64,000 nucleotides of DNA from Rhizobium terricola (GTDB taxonomy: Bacteria; Pseudomonadota; Alphaproteobacteria; Rhizobiales; Rhizobiaceae), in contig NZ_JABBGK010000001.1 in the NCBI RefSeq assembly GCF_012927355.1, forward strand, positions 372,001 to 436,000, read 5' to 3'. Shown here piece after piece: positions 37,185 to 45,403 of this stretch (position 1 is the first letter of the stretch; the number at the start of each line of letters is the position of its first letter). The position numbers and the translations under genes were made by a program. Below the pieces are notes generated by a model that saw only the letters and a program-made list of their open reading frames with translations, was not told the origin of the DNA and did no database searches.

Positions 37185-37478
37185 ATGCGACCGTCAGAAG
37201 TCTTGGACAGGAAGAGGCAAGCCATTCGTGAGGCGACAGCGCGTCACAATGCAGCCAATCCGCGCGTGTTCGGGTCGGTTGCCCGTGGCGAAGACCGCGC
37301 CACCAGCGATCTTGATATCCTCGTGGATGCTCTTCCCGGTTCATCCCTCATGACGCTTGGCGGGCTACAATCTGCGCTTGAGGAACTGGCGGAAGGCGTG
37401 TCGGTTCATTTGGTGACGTCGAGCGAGATCCCGGAAAGGCACCGGGGTAGAATCCTGGCCGAGGCGCGCCCCATATGA
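37185..37478 (+). CDS. mntA: MntA-type nucleotidyltransferase antitoxin
   Basis: From the ATG at 37185 (ribosome site GAGGAG) this is a 97-residue minimal nucleotidyltransferase. The signature GSVARG is at residues 30-35 and the metal-binding acidic pair lies in SDLDILVD (Asp42, Asp44). In characterised MntA-HepT systems the nucleotidyltransferase AMPylates the HEPN toxin and neutralises it. It overlaps the downstream HEPN gene by four bases (ATGA). A longer frame from 37116 lacks support. It starts about 85 nt after the glnII terminator, so this operon has its own promoter. Confidence 0.85.
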   Translation: MRPSEVLDRKRQAIREATARHNAANPRVFGSVARGEDRATSDLDILVDALPGSSLMTLGGLQSALEELAEGVSVHLVTSSEIPERHRGRILAEARPI

Positions 37479-37840
37479 ACCGCGAAGAGCGCATTCGCTC
37501 ATTGCTTGACCGTATCCGCAGTGCATCGCTCGATGCCCATGGATTTGTCACCGAGCTAGAGTTGCAGGATTTTCGGAAGAACCTCCTTGTGCAACGCGGC
37601 GTCGGCATGAGCCTGCTCATGGCGAGCGAGTGCGTCGTCCAGCTCGAGGCCTTCTCTCCGGACTTTGTTGCCGAGCATCCCGAGATTCCCTGGGCGATGA
37701 TCCGGGGTATGCGCAACCGCATGGCACACGGATACTTTGACATTGATCTGAACTATGTCTTTCAGACCGCGAAACATGAAGTGCCTGATCTGGTGCGGAT
37801 CGTAGAGACGCTCTTGCACATCCATCCCCAGGGAGAATGA
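37475..37840 (+). CDS. hepT: HepT-type HEPN ribonuclease toxin
   Basis: The 121-residue helical protein belongs to the HepT/DUF86 family. It has the catalytic motif Rx4HxY as R80, H85 and Y87 (RNRMAHGY), all intact, so it should be an active RNase or at least AMPylation target (the Tyr). It overlaps MntA upstream and is followed after only 6 nt by allA, which places a toxin-antitoxin pair at the head of a purine-catabolic operon. No sign of degradation is seen. Confidence 0.85.
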   Translation: MNREERIRSLLDRIRSASLDAHGFVTELELQDFRKNLLVQRGVGMSLLMASECVVQLEAFSPDFVAEHPEIPWAMIRGMRNRMAHGYFDIDLNYVFQTAKHEVPDLVRIVETLLHIHPQGE

Positions 37841-37846
37841 CCCCGC

Positions 37847-38347
37847 TTGTCCGACCTGCTTACCGTTAAGCACCTCACGGCGTCCGCCTTCGCGCCCTTC
37901 GGCGAGGTGATCGAGGCCGATCCTTCCACCATGCGTCTGATCAACGGCGGCACGACCGAGCGGTTCCACGCGCTCTTTTCTCCCGACGCCGTGGGCGAGG
38001 GGGCGCGGGTGATCGTCAACATCTTCCGCGGACAGCCGCGCGCCTTCCCTTACGAGATCGGCATGATGGAACGTCACCCGCTTGGCAGTCAGAGTTTTTC
38101 GCCGCTCTCGGGACGTCCCTTTCTCGTCGCGGTGGCTGAGGACGAGGGCGGCAAACCCGCCCGTCCGCAGGTCTTTCTCGCCCGGCCTGACCAGGGCGTG
38201 AACTATCGGCGCAATGTCTGGCATCATCCGCTAATGGCAATCGGTGAAGTGTCGGATTTTCTGGTTGTCGATCGCGACGGGCCGGGCAACAATCTCGAAG
38301 AACATTTCTTCGCAAGCCCCTACCTTATCCTGGAGCCCCATCTATGA
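37847..38347 (+). CDS. allA: Ureidoglycolate lyase
   Basis: This 166-residue cupin-like protein releases glyoxylate and urea from ureidoglycolate. Typical segments are [38 protein letters not shown] and [17 protein letters not shown]. The start codon appears to be TTG at 37847, nine bases after GGGAGAA; no nearby ATG fits the family start [16 protein letters not shown]. Four bases overlap with uraH. It completes the route begun by puuE-uraD-alc on the other side of glnII. Confidence 0.92.
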   Translation: MSDLLTVKHLTASAFAPFGEVIEADPSTMRLINGGTTERFHALFSPDAVGEGARVIVNIFRGQPRAFPYEIGMMERHPLGSQSFSPLSGRPFLVAVAEDEGGKPARPQVFLARPDQGVNYRRNVWHHPLMAIGEVSDFLVVDRDGPGNNLEEHFFASPYLILEPHL

Positions 38348-38700
38348 CCGGCCTCACCACCCATGTCCTCGACACCGCGCTCGGCAAGCCCGCCGAAGGC
38401 ATGAAGATCCAGCTGATGCGGATGAGCGGGGAGGAGGCGGAACTGATCGTCACGGTGTTCACGAATGCGGACGGGCGGGTCGACGGCGGGCCGATCCTCA
38501 AGGATGCGGATTTCCAGATCGGCCAGTACGAGCTGCTGTTCCACGCCGGCGACTATCTGAAGGAGAAGGGCGCGCCGCTGACCGAGCCGCCGTTCCTCGA
38601 CGTGATCCCGATCCGTTTCGGCATCGCCGACACCGACGCCCACTATCACGTTCCGCTGCTGCTCTCGCCCTACGGCTACTCGACCTATCGGGGCAGCTGA
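38344..38700 (+). CDS. uraH: 5-Hydroxyisourate hydrolase (transthyretin-like)
   Basis: The 118-residue protein shows the transthyretin-related signatures: the N-terminal [16 protein letters not shown] with a catalytic His, and the C-terminal [19 protein letters not shown] ending in the diagnostic YRGS. It hydrolyses the 5-hydroxyisourate made by PuuD to OHCU, the substrate of UraD. Start and stop codons overlap the neighbours (ATGA with allA, TGATG with the phosphoesterase gene), so the group is one translationally coupled operon. Confidence 0.95.
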   Translation: MTGLTTHVLDTALGKPAEGMKIQLMRMSGEEAELIVTVFTNADGRVDGGPILKDADFQIGQYELLFHAGDYLKEKGAPLTEPPFLDVIPIRFGIADTDAHYHVPLLLSPYGYSTYRGS

Positions 38701-39446
38701 TGGCAGAGATGTTTGCAGCCATCGCCGACGTGCACGGGAACTATCTTGCACTGGAGGCGGTCCTTGCCGACATCCGCGCGCAGGGCATTTCGGAGATCGT
38801 CAATCTGGGCGACAGCTTCTCCGGCCCGCTCGATGCCGGCAGGACGGCCGATCTGCTGATCCCGCTCGACGCGGTGACGGTCAAGGGCAATCATGACCGG
38901 GCGCTGATTGATCGCCCGCCCGAGGAGATGGGGGACTGGGAGCGACCCTCCTATGCGCAGCTGACCGCCGACCAGCTCGACTGGATCCGCGGCCTGCCGT
39001 TCAGCGCTGTCCATCGCGGCGAGGTCTATCTCTGCCACGCCACGCCTCAGGACGACAACACCTACTGGATGGAGACGCTCAACGAGCAGGGCATCTTCCA
39101 TCTGAAGCCGCTCGAGGAGATCGAGGCGCTGGCCAAGGGCATCGAGCAGCCGCTGATCCTGTGCGGCCACAGCCATATTGCCCGATCCGTGCAGCTTTCC
39201 GACGGAAGGCTGATCGTCAATCCGGGCAGCGTCGGCTGCCCGGGCTTCGACTACGACGTGCCCTTCTACCACAAGGCCCAGGCCGGCACGCCGTTTGCGG
39301 CCTATGCGACCCTGGAAAAGACGGCGCTCGGCTGGCAGCCGACCTTCCGTCAGGTCCGCTACGACAATCTCGCTATGGCCGAACTCGCCCGCCGGCACGG
39401 CATGGCCGACTGGGTGGGCGCGCTTTCGACGGGCTGGATCGGCTGA
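38700..39446 (+). CDS. Metallophosphoesterase family protein
   Basis: The 248-residue protein has the calcineurin-like motif series IADVHGN, LGDSFSGP, VKGNHD, LCHAT and CGHSH, with a C-terminal GSVGCPGFDYD segment, close to the YfcE-like cytoplasmic branch. It has no signal peptide. Members act on cyclic nucleotides, dinucleotides or phosphodiesters. The ATG at 38700 overlaps the uraH stop, so it is the last gene of the mntA-hepT-allA-uraH operon; a link to purine turnover is suggested only by position. Confidence 0.85.
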   Translation: MAEMFAAIADVHGNYLALEAVLADIRAQGISEIVNLGDSFSGPLDAGRTADLLIPLDAVTVKGNHDRALIDRPPEEMGDWERPSYAQLTADQLDWIRGLPFSAVHRGEVYLCHATPQDDNTYWMETLNEQGIFHLKPLEEIEALAKGIEQPLILCGHSHIARSVQLSDGRLIVNPGSVGCPGFDYDVPFYHKAQAGTPFAAYATLEKTALGWQPTFRQVRYDNLAMAELARRHGMADWVGALSTGWIG

Positions 39447-39489
39447 GAAGAAGAGGCACGGCTGTCCGCGCCTCTTCGGTTGCGAGACC

Positions 39490-40641
39490 TCAAACCCGGA
39501 ACGGGTTCTCCGCAATGATATCGCCGGTGATGTCCGAGATGCTGCGCTTGCCGCAAAGCGCCATGGTGGTGTCCATCTCCCTGGCGATGATCTCCAGCGC
39601 CTTCGTCACGCCCGGCTTGCCCATGGCGCCGAGGCCGTAGAGGAAGGGGCGGCCGATATAGGTGCCCCTGGCGCCGAGCGCCACGGCTTTCAGCACGTCC
39701 TGGCCCGAGCGGATGCCGCCGTCGAGATGGACTTCGATCTTGTCGCCGACGGCATCGACGATCCTCGGCAGCATGGCGATCGAGGAATGGGCGCCGTCGA
39801 GCTGGCGGCCGCCGTGGTTGGAAACGACGATCGCGTCCGCGCCGGTCGCGGCCGCCATCTTCGCATCCTCGGTGTCGAGAATGCCCTTGATGATCAGCTT
39901 GCCGCCCCAACGCTCCTTGATCCACTCGACGTCCTTCCACGACAGCTGCGGATCGAACTGCTCGACCGTCCAGGCATTGAGCGAGGCGAGGTCGGTGACG
40001 CTCTTTGCGTGGCCGTGAATGTTGCGGAAGGTCCGGCGGTTGGTCTGGAGCATGTTCCAGCACCAGCGCGGCCGGGTCGCCATCTGGTAGAGGTGTTTTG
40101 GCGTCAGCTTCGGCGGCGCGGACAGGCCGTTGCGTAGGTCCTTGTGGCGCTGGCCGAGGATCTGCAGGTCGGCGGTGAGCACCAGGGCCGAGCATTTCGC
40201 CGCCTTGGCGCGCTCGATCAGGTTCAATACGAAATCGCGATCGCGCATGACATAGAGCTGAAACCAGAAGGGCTTGCGGGTGACGGAGGCCACGTCCTCG
40301 ATCGAGCATATGCTCATGGTGGAGAGCGTGAAGGGGACGCCGAACTCTTCCGCGGCTTTTGCCGCCAGCATCTCGCCGTCGGCGTGCTGCATGCCGGTGA
40401 GGCCTGTCGGTGCGAGCGCCACCGGCATCTTGACCTTCTCGCCGATCATCGTCGTTTCGAGCGAGCGGCCGCTCATGTCGACGAGCACGCGCTGGCGCAG
40501 CTTGATGCGGGCGTAATCGCTCTCGTTGGCGCGGTACGTGCTCTCGGTATAGGAGCCGCTATCGGCATAATCGAAGAACAGTTTCGGCACGCGGCGCTTC
40601 GCCAGCCGCTTCAGGTCGGCGATTTCAAGAATGGGGGACAC
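39490..40641 (-). CDS. lldD: FMN-dependent alpha-hydroxy-acid dehydrogenase (LldD-like)
   Basis: The 383-residue protein is a TIM-barrel flavoenzyme with the family landmarks LFFDYADSGSYTE, ALAPTGLTGMQHADGE, FWFQLYV, KGILDTEDA and the catalytic stretch IVVSNHGGRQLDG (His as base). It is closest in pattern to L-lactate dehydrogenases but could use glycolate or another 2-hydroxy acid. The start is a GTG at 40639-40641 with AGAGGT eight bases before. It is the last gene of the puuD-guaD-channel group on the minus strand and converges on the phosphoesterase gene. Confidence 0.85.
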   Translation of the reverse strand: MSPILEIADLKRLAKRRVPKLFFDYADSGSYTESTYRANESDYARIKLRQRVLVDMSGRSLETTMIGEKVKMPVALAPTGLTGMQHADGEMLAAKAAEEFGVPFTLSTMSICSIEDVASVTRKPFWFQLYVMRDRDFVLNLIERAKAAKCSALVLTADLQILGQRHKDLRNGLSAPPKLTPKHLYQMATRPRWCWNMLQTNRRTFRNIHGHAKSVTDLASLNAWTVEQFDPQLSWKDVEWIKERWGGKLIIKGILDTEDAKMAAATGADAIVVSNHGGRQLDGAHSSIAMLPRIVDAVGDKIEVHLDGGIRSGQDVLKAVALGARGTYIGRPFLYGLGAMGKPGVTKALEIIAREMDTTMALCGKRSISDITGDIIAENPFRV

Positions 40642-40679
40642 GGTTAAAGACCTCTTTGAAAATTAACGACAGAGCGTCA

Positions 40680-41120
40680 TCAGAAATGCTCACCGGAACG
40701 GAAGGGGCCGACGCGCATGCCGGCGGCGACGAGATAGGCGGTGGACCAGCCGATCAGCACGAAGCCGTTGATCCCCTCGAGTGCGGCCAGCATGCGCCAT
40801 TCCGGGTGCGGAATGACGTCGCCATAGCCGACGGTGGAAAAGGTGATGGTGGCGAAGTAGAGCGCGGTCGGGAAATCCTCGATGAAGCCGATGGCCCGAT
40901 AGCAGATCGCCCACAGCCAGACCTCGGCGGTCAGCACGGCAAAGACGCCAATCACCACCGTGTTCATCGCCAGGATGCGGCTTCGGTGACCGTGCAGGCG
41001 GACATGCGAGGTGATCCAGCCCATCGTATGGGTCACGCCCATCAGTCCGAACGTGTGGATGACGACGGTCATCGAGATCAGAAGGATGCCGAGAATAAGG
41101 TTCAGCAGGAGTTGCCACAC
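40680..41120 (-). CDS. Small potassium channel family protein
   Basis: This 146-residue membrane protein carries the K+ selectivity filter TVGYG at residues 96-100 (TITFSTVGYGDVIPHPEW). One helix lies at residues 3-27, one at 51-75 and one at 113-135 around the pore loop. There is no RCK or cyclic-nucleotide domain, so it is a minimal ion channel. The start appears to be a GTG at 41118-41120. It lies 28 nt after guaD and 38 nt before the lldD-type gene, all in one direction. Confidence 0.8.
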   Translation of the reverse strand: MWQLLLNLILGILLISMTVVIHTFGLMGVTHTMGWITSHVRLHGHRSRILAMNTVVIGVFAVLTAEVWLWAICYRAIGFIEDFPTALYFATITFSTVGYGDVIPHPEWRMLAALEGINGFVLIGWSTAYLVAAGMRVGPFRSGEHF

Positions 41121-41148
41121 AGTGTGTTCGGGTCCGGACCGTCTTTCG

Positions 41149-42456
41149 TCACCCCGTAGACTTCATGGCCCGCCCGGCGACATAGGTTTCAACGACCGAC
41201 CGGTCGTCGCCTAAGGTTTGCAGCAGAAACAGTTCGTCTGCAAGGGATTTGACGGTTTCCATTCGCAGCCGCATGGCCGGGGTGGCGGCGGCGTTCAGCA
41301 CGACGAAATCGGCGTCGGTGCCGGGCTCCAGCGTGCCGATCCGGTCTACGAGAGAAAGCGCCTCGGCGTTGCCGCGGGTCATCAGGTGGAAGCTCTCCAG
41401 CGGGTTCAGCCGCTCGCCGAGCAATTGCTGGATCTTGTAGGCCTCGTCCAAGGTCTTCAGCATGGAATAGCTAGAGCCGCCGCCGATGTCGGTGGCGACC
41501 GCGATCCGCAACGGTTTTTCCCGACGCTGATAGGACTTCATCGGGAAGAGGCCGGAACCGAGAAACAGGTTGGAGGTCGGGCAGTGCACGGCGACCGCGC
41601 CCGCTTCGCTCATGGCGTCGGCCTCGCGGTCCGACAGGTGGATCGCATGGCCGAACAGGCTCTTGGCTCCGAGCAGGCCATAGCGGGCGTAGATGTCGGT
41701 ATAGTCCTTGGCTTCCGGATAGAGCGAGCAGGTGAAGTCGATCTCGTCGCGGTTCTCCGACAGGTGCGTCTGAATGTGCAGGTCGGGGAATTCCTCCGCC
41801 AGTGCCTGCGTCATCGCCATCTGTTCCGGCGTCGAGGTGATGGCAAAGCGGGGTGTGATGGCGACGTGGTTGCGGCCCTTTCCGTGCCAGTCGGCGATGA
41901 CCTGGCGGGTTTCGTCGTAACCCGTCTCAGGCGTGTCCAGCAGGCCTTGCGGGGCATTGCGGTCCATCATCACCTTGCCGCCGATCATCAGGCTGCCGCG
42001 GCGCAAGCTCTCGGCGAAGAAGGCGTCGGCGGACGTCTTGTGCACAGAGCAATAGGCGACCGCGGTCGTCGTGCCGTTGCGGAAGAACTCGTCGAAGAAA
42101 TGGCCGGCGATGCGCTCCGCATGGGCGCTCTCGACGAAGCGGCATTCCTCGGGGAAGGTGTAGGTGTTCAGCCATTCGAGCAGGTTGGCCGCATAGGAGC
42201 CGATCACCTGCATCTGGGGGAAATGCACGTGCGTGTCGATCAGGCCTGGCAGGATCAGGTGCGGGCGATGGTCGATCTCGACCGTGCCCTGCGGCGCGGC
42301 GGCGCTCACGTCGTCATGCGTGCCCATCGCCGCGATGCGACCGTCGGCGACGAGCAGGGCGCCGTCGGCGAGATAGGTATAGCTTCCCGTGTCGTCGATC
42401 GCCTCCGGCGCACGAAGGAAGGAGAGCAGCCGGCCGCGGATGAGGGTCGCGGTCAT
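41149..42456 (-). CDS. guaD: Guanine deaminase
   Basis: The 435-residue amidohydrolase converts guanine to xanthine and ammonia. Metal ligands are seen in LIDTHVHFPQ (HxH), in QTHLSEN, in LFGHAIHLS and in VATDIGGGSS (Asp). The segments NTYTFPEE and CSVHKTSADAFF are typical of the family. Its ATG overlaps the puuD stop (ATGA), coupling guanine deamination with urate oxidation. The product feeds xanthine dehydrogenase, encoded at 46-51 kb. Confidence 0.94.
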   Translation of the reverse strand: MTATLIRGRLLSFLRAPEAIDDTGSYTYLADGALLVADGRIAAMGTHDDVSAAAPQGTVEIDHRPHLILPGLIDTHVHFPQMQVIGSYAANLLEWLNTYTFPEECRFVESAHAERIAGHFFDEFFRNGTTTAVAYCSVHKTSADAFFAESLRRGSLMIGGKVMMDRNAPQGLLDTPETGYDETRQVIADWHGKGRNHVAITPRFAITSTPEQMAMTQALAEEFPDLHIQTHLSENRDEIDFTCSLYPEAKDYTDIYARYGLLGAKSLFGHAIHLSDREADAMSEAGAVAVHCPTSNLFLGSGLFPMKSYQRREKPLRIAVATDIGGGSSYSMLKTLDEAYKIQQLLGERLNPLESFHLMTRGNAEALSLVDRIGTLEPGTDADFVVLNAAATPAMRLRMETVKSLADELFLLQTLGDDRSVVETYVAGRAMKSTG

Positions 42457-43688
42457 TGGGACGCCTTACCGGATACCGCGCTTTCGAACCAGGCGACCAG
42501 CATGGCGCGCTCCTCCGGCCCGACCTCGGTCACGTTGCCGGGGGGCATGGCATGGCTGCGGCCCGCCTGGATGTAGATCTCGCGGGCGTGCGCAGCGATC
42601 TCGGCATCGGTTTCGAGCCGGACATTCTTCGGCGGGCGGACGATGCCCTCCCAGACGGGTTCCGCCGCATGGCACATCGAGCAGCGCGACATGACGATGT
42701 CGCGGGCCGCCTCGAAATGGGCATTCTCGACGAAGCGGAGGTTGGCGGGCGCCACGGAAACCTCGTCCTCGACCGGCGCCTTCTGGACCGTCGAGAGCCA
42801 CATGATGACGATGAAGATGACCGTCGTCGCGATCCAGGTCCAGAGCGGGCGGCCCTTGCGGGCATGGGTGGTGTTGAACCAGTGGCGGATGGTGACGCCC
42901 ATCAGGAAGACGAGCGCCGCGATCACCCAGTTATAGGCGGTGGCAAAAGCCAGCGGATAGTGGTTCGACAGCATGAAGAAGATGACGGGCAGCGTCAGGT
43001 AGTTGTTGTGCAGCGAGCGCTGCTTGGCAATGACACCGTATTTCGGGTCGGGCGTGCGGCCGGCAATCAGGTCGGCGACGACGATCTTCTGGTTCGGGAT
43101 GATGATCAGGAAGACGTTTGCCGACATGATCGTGGCGGTGAAGGCACCGAGATGCAGGAAGGCGGCGCGGCCGGTGAAGACCTGCGTATAGCCCCAGGCC
43201 ATGGCGATCAGCGCCAGATAGAGCACGCCCATCAGCGCCCAGATGTTCTTGCCGAGCGGCGATTTGCACAGCTGGTCGTAGATCAGCCAGCCGAGTGCCA
43301 GCGAGGCGAGCGAAAGGCCGATGGCCTGCCACTGGGTGAGGTCCAGAACCTGGCGGTCGATCAGGAAGAGGTCGGCGCCGCCGTAATAGACCACGCAGAG
43401 CATGGCGAAACCGGAGAGCCACGTGGCGTAGCTTTCCCACTTGAACCAGGTCAGATGCTCCGGCATCTGGGCCGGCGCCACGAGATATTTCTGGATGTGG
43501 TAGAAGCCGCCGCCATGCACCTGCCACTCCTCGCCATAGGCGCCGACCGGCAGATGGTCGCGCTTCACCAGACCGAGGTCGAGCGCGATGAAATAGAACG
43601 ACGAGCCGATCCAGGCGATGGCGGTCACCACATGCAGCCAGCGAACCGCAAAGGAGAGCCATTCCCAGGCAATGGCGTATTCGTACAT
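42453..43688 (-). CDS. puuD: Membrane urate oxidase PuuD with C-terminal cytochrome c domain
   Basis: The 411-residue protein is the integral-membrane urate oxidase: about eight helices in the first 310 residues (LSFAVRWLHVVTAIAWIGSSFYF at the start, a conserved His-rich pattern including HGGGFYHIQKY), followed by a cytochrome c domain with the heme motif CSMCH (336-340) and a likely axial Met381 in HAMPPGN. It oxidises urate to 5-hydroxyisourate and passes electrons to the respiratory chain rather than making peroxide. It overlaps guaD downstream; a LysR gene lies 124 nt upstream in the same direction. Confidence 0.95.
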   Translation of the reverse strand: MYEYAIAWEWLSFAVRWLHVVTAIAWIGSSFYFIALDLGLVKRDHLPVGAYGEEWQVHGGGFYHIQKYLVAPAQMPEHLTWFKWESYATWLSGFAMLCVVYYGGADLFLIDRQVLDLTQWQAIGLSLASLALGWLIYDQLCKSPLGKNIWALMGVLYLALIAMAWGYTQVFTGRAAFLHLGAFTATIMSANVFLIIIPNQKIVVADLIAGRTPDPKYGVIAKQRSLHNNYLTLPVIFFMLSNHYPLAFATAYNWVIAALVFLMGVTIRHWFNTTHARKGRPLWTWIATTVIFIVIMWLSTVQKAPVEDEVSVAPANLRFVENAHFEAARDIVMSRCSMCHAAEPVWEGIVRPPKNVRLETDAEIAAHAREIYIQAGRSHAMPPGNVTEVGPEERAMLVAWFESAVSGKASQ

Positions 43689-43812
43689 CAGAAAAATCCC
43701 TTTCTTCCCCCCGGCCTGCCAGTCTTAAAAATAATCTTCGTCAAGGGAAGCCCCGGACGGCGGATGATCGGCCAATCCAGAGAAATTCTCGATGTTTCCG
43801 CCAGCCATGGCG

Positions 43813-44730
43813 CTACTGCGCCTGAAGCCCTTGAGCGAGCCGTTCCGGTGCCAGCGTAGCTTCGAGCCATTCCCGGAACTTGCGCACCTTCGGCAGGGTC
43901 CTACGGCTCTCGGGATAGACGAGCCAGTAGCTGTTCTCGTCGAGCCAGCTCAGGGCAAAGGGCTGGATCAGGCGGCCGGTTGCCAGTTCCTCCTGCAGAT
44001 AGAAGGGGCTGAGCATCGCGACGCCATGGCCGGCAAGGGCAGCGCCAGCTTCGAGGTCGAGCGCGCCGAGCGCGTTCAGCCGGCGGGCACCGGTCGGGGC
44101 AACGCCGACGCCGGCGGCCTCGAACCAGAGTTTCCACCGACCGTCGTCATCGCTGATCCAGGCCAGTTTCAGAAGGTCGGCGGGTTCCTTCACCCCGCCG
44201 ATACTCTCGGCCAGTTTCGGGCTCAGCATCGGCGTGTAGGTGAGCCTGACCAGCGGATGGGCCGCCAGTCCGGGCCAGGGGCCGATGCCGATCCGGATCG
44301 CGACGTCCGCCGGCTCGCGGCTGAAATCCGTCAGCTTGCTGCCGCGCAGGAGCCGGACGGCGATCTGGGGATGGGCAAGCTGGAAAGTGCCGAGCGTGCG
44401 GGCGAGCCAGTGCGAGGCGAAGGTCGGGACCGAGTGGATCTCGAGCACCTCGTCGGCACTTCGGACAGCCTGGGCCATGGTATCGCGCAGCAGCGCGAAA
44501 CCCTCCGTGACCTTCGGCAGCATGCGCTCGCCGACTTCCGTGAGGGCGATCTGGCGAGCCTGGCGGGTGAAAAGCAGTTCGCCGATCATCTCCTCGAGCA
44601 GCTTGATCTGGTAGCTCACGGCGGTCTGAGTCATGCCCAGTTCCTCTCCGGCACGGGTGAAGCTGCCGAGACGGCCGACCGCCTCGAAGACGCGCAGCGC
44701 ATTGAGAGGAAACTGTTTCGACAGCTTCAA
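43813..44730 (-). CDS. LysR family regulator (GcvA-like)
   Basis: A LysR protein of about 305 residues if the TTG at 44728-44730 is the start (preceded by GAGGG); a TTG at 44784 would add 18 residues. The helix-turn-helix is at the N-terminus (FTRAGEELGMTQTAVSYQIK after PLNALRVFEAVGRLG), followed by a substrate-binding domain with the GcvA-like pattern VEIHSVPTFASHWLA-type strand and ALDLEAGAALAGHGVAML. Because it precedes puuD-guaD in the same direction, it may regulate purine use, with a purine intermediate as the effector; this is inference from position. Confidence 0.82.
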   Translation of the reverse strand: MKLSKQFPLNALRVFEAVGRLGSFTRAGEELGMTQTAVSYQIKLLEEMIGELLFTRQARQIALTEVGERMLPKVTEGFALLRDTMAQAVRSADEVLEIHSVPTFASHWLARTLGTFQLAHPQIAVRLLRGSKLTDFSREPADVAIRIGIGPWPGLAAHPLVRLTYTPMLSPKLAESIGGVKEPADLLKLAWISDDDGRWKLWFEAAGVGVAPTGARRLNALGALDLEAGAALAGHGVAMLSPFYLQEELATGRLIQPFALSWLDENSYWLVYPESRRTLPKVRKFREWLEATLAPERLAQGLQAQ

Positions 44731-44841
44731 GGATAAGCCCTCTTTATCGATCGCCAGCGTAATTGAATTGGATTCGGCCGGCAACCGTAGGCATTGTTAT
44801 CTCATCAACGATCAAGTCGAATTGGGCAGTGGAGACGCAAC

Positions 44842-45072
44842 ATGGTGTCCGCGATCAGATATCTGTGGCCTGCACCAGGCCTTTCCCTGCGGGGCATCAA
44901 CCGGTTCCTCGTCCGGCTGCTGGGCCGCGACGACATGTGGTCGGAAACGCTTCCTGATGGTGTGAAGGAGGATCTGGGTCTCGTCGACGGTCGCCCTTCG
45001 CTAAACCGAAACGACGCCTACTGGTCCGCGGCAAGGCGCCACGGCGACTGGATGCGCTCCGGTCCGCTGTAA
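44842..45072 (+). CDS. Small protein with a DUF1127-like end
   Basis: From the ATG at 44842 (ribosome site GGAGA) the product is 76 residues: a basic first half (LRGINRFLVRLLGRDDMW) and a second half with LPDGVKEDLGLVDG, which resembles the LDDRxLKDIGL core of DUF1127 (YjiS-like) proteins common in rhizobia. It is divergent from the LysR gene. Function unknown; the similarity is only by eye. Confidence 0.5.
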   Translation: MVSAIRYLWPAPGLSLRGINRFLVRLLGRDDMWSETLPDGVKEDLGLVDGRPSLNRNDAYWSAARRHGDWMRSGPL

Positions 45073-45403
45073 GGAAAGTCAAATAAAGACAGTCGGTTGA
45101 CGTGTGATTCTGACGCTTTGATTCCGGCGCTTCACACGGAGATTCAATTTGGGCCACATGCACGTGCCCGGCGCGTGCGGCTGGGCGCCCGGCGGTCAGC
45201 CTTGCGGCTTGGCCCGAAAGGCAGCCTTGGCGGATTCGACGCGCTGGCCGGTCAGCCGCGTTGCCGCGGCTTCCGAATAGCGGCTTTTGCGCAGGCTTTG
45301 CCTCGACGGCCTCGGCCTGCGGCTGCCGTCGGGTGAATTCGTCCCTGCAGGAGACCTTAACAGGCCAGTATCGATTTTGAGGACTGCCCGCTGGTCGCGT
45401 TTC
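45073..45403. other. Intergenic segment, no gene seen
   Basis: About 330 nt between the small protein and the 3' end of xdhC. An open frame here (45097-45336) is Arg/Ala-rich with no recognisable domain and no ribosome site, so I do not call it. Confidence 0.4.

Noticed and set aside
45097..45336. A 79-codon frame after the small DUF1127-like gene
   Set aside because: Arg/Ala-rich shadow-like sequence with no ribosome site and no domain.
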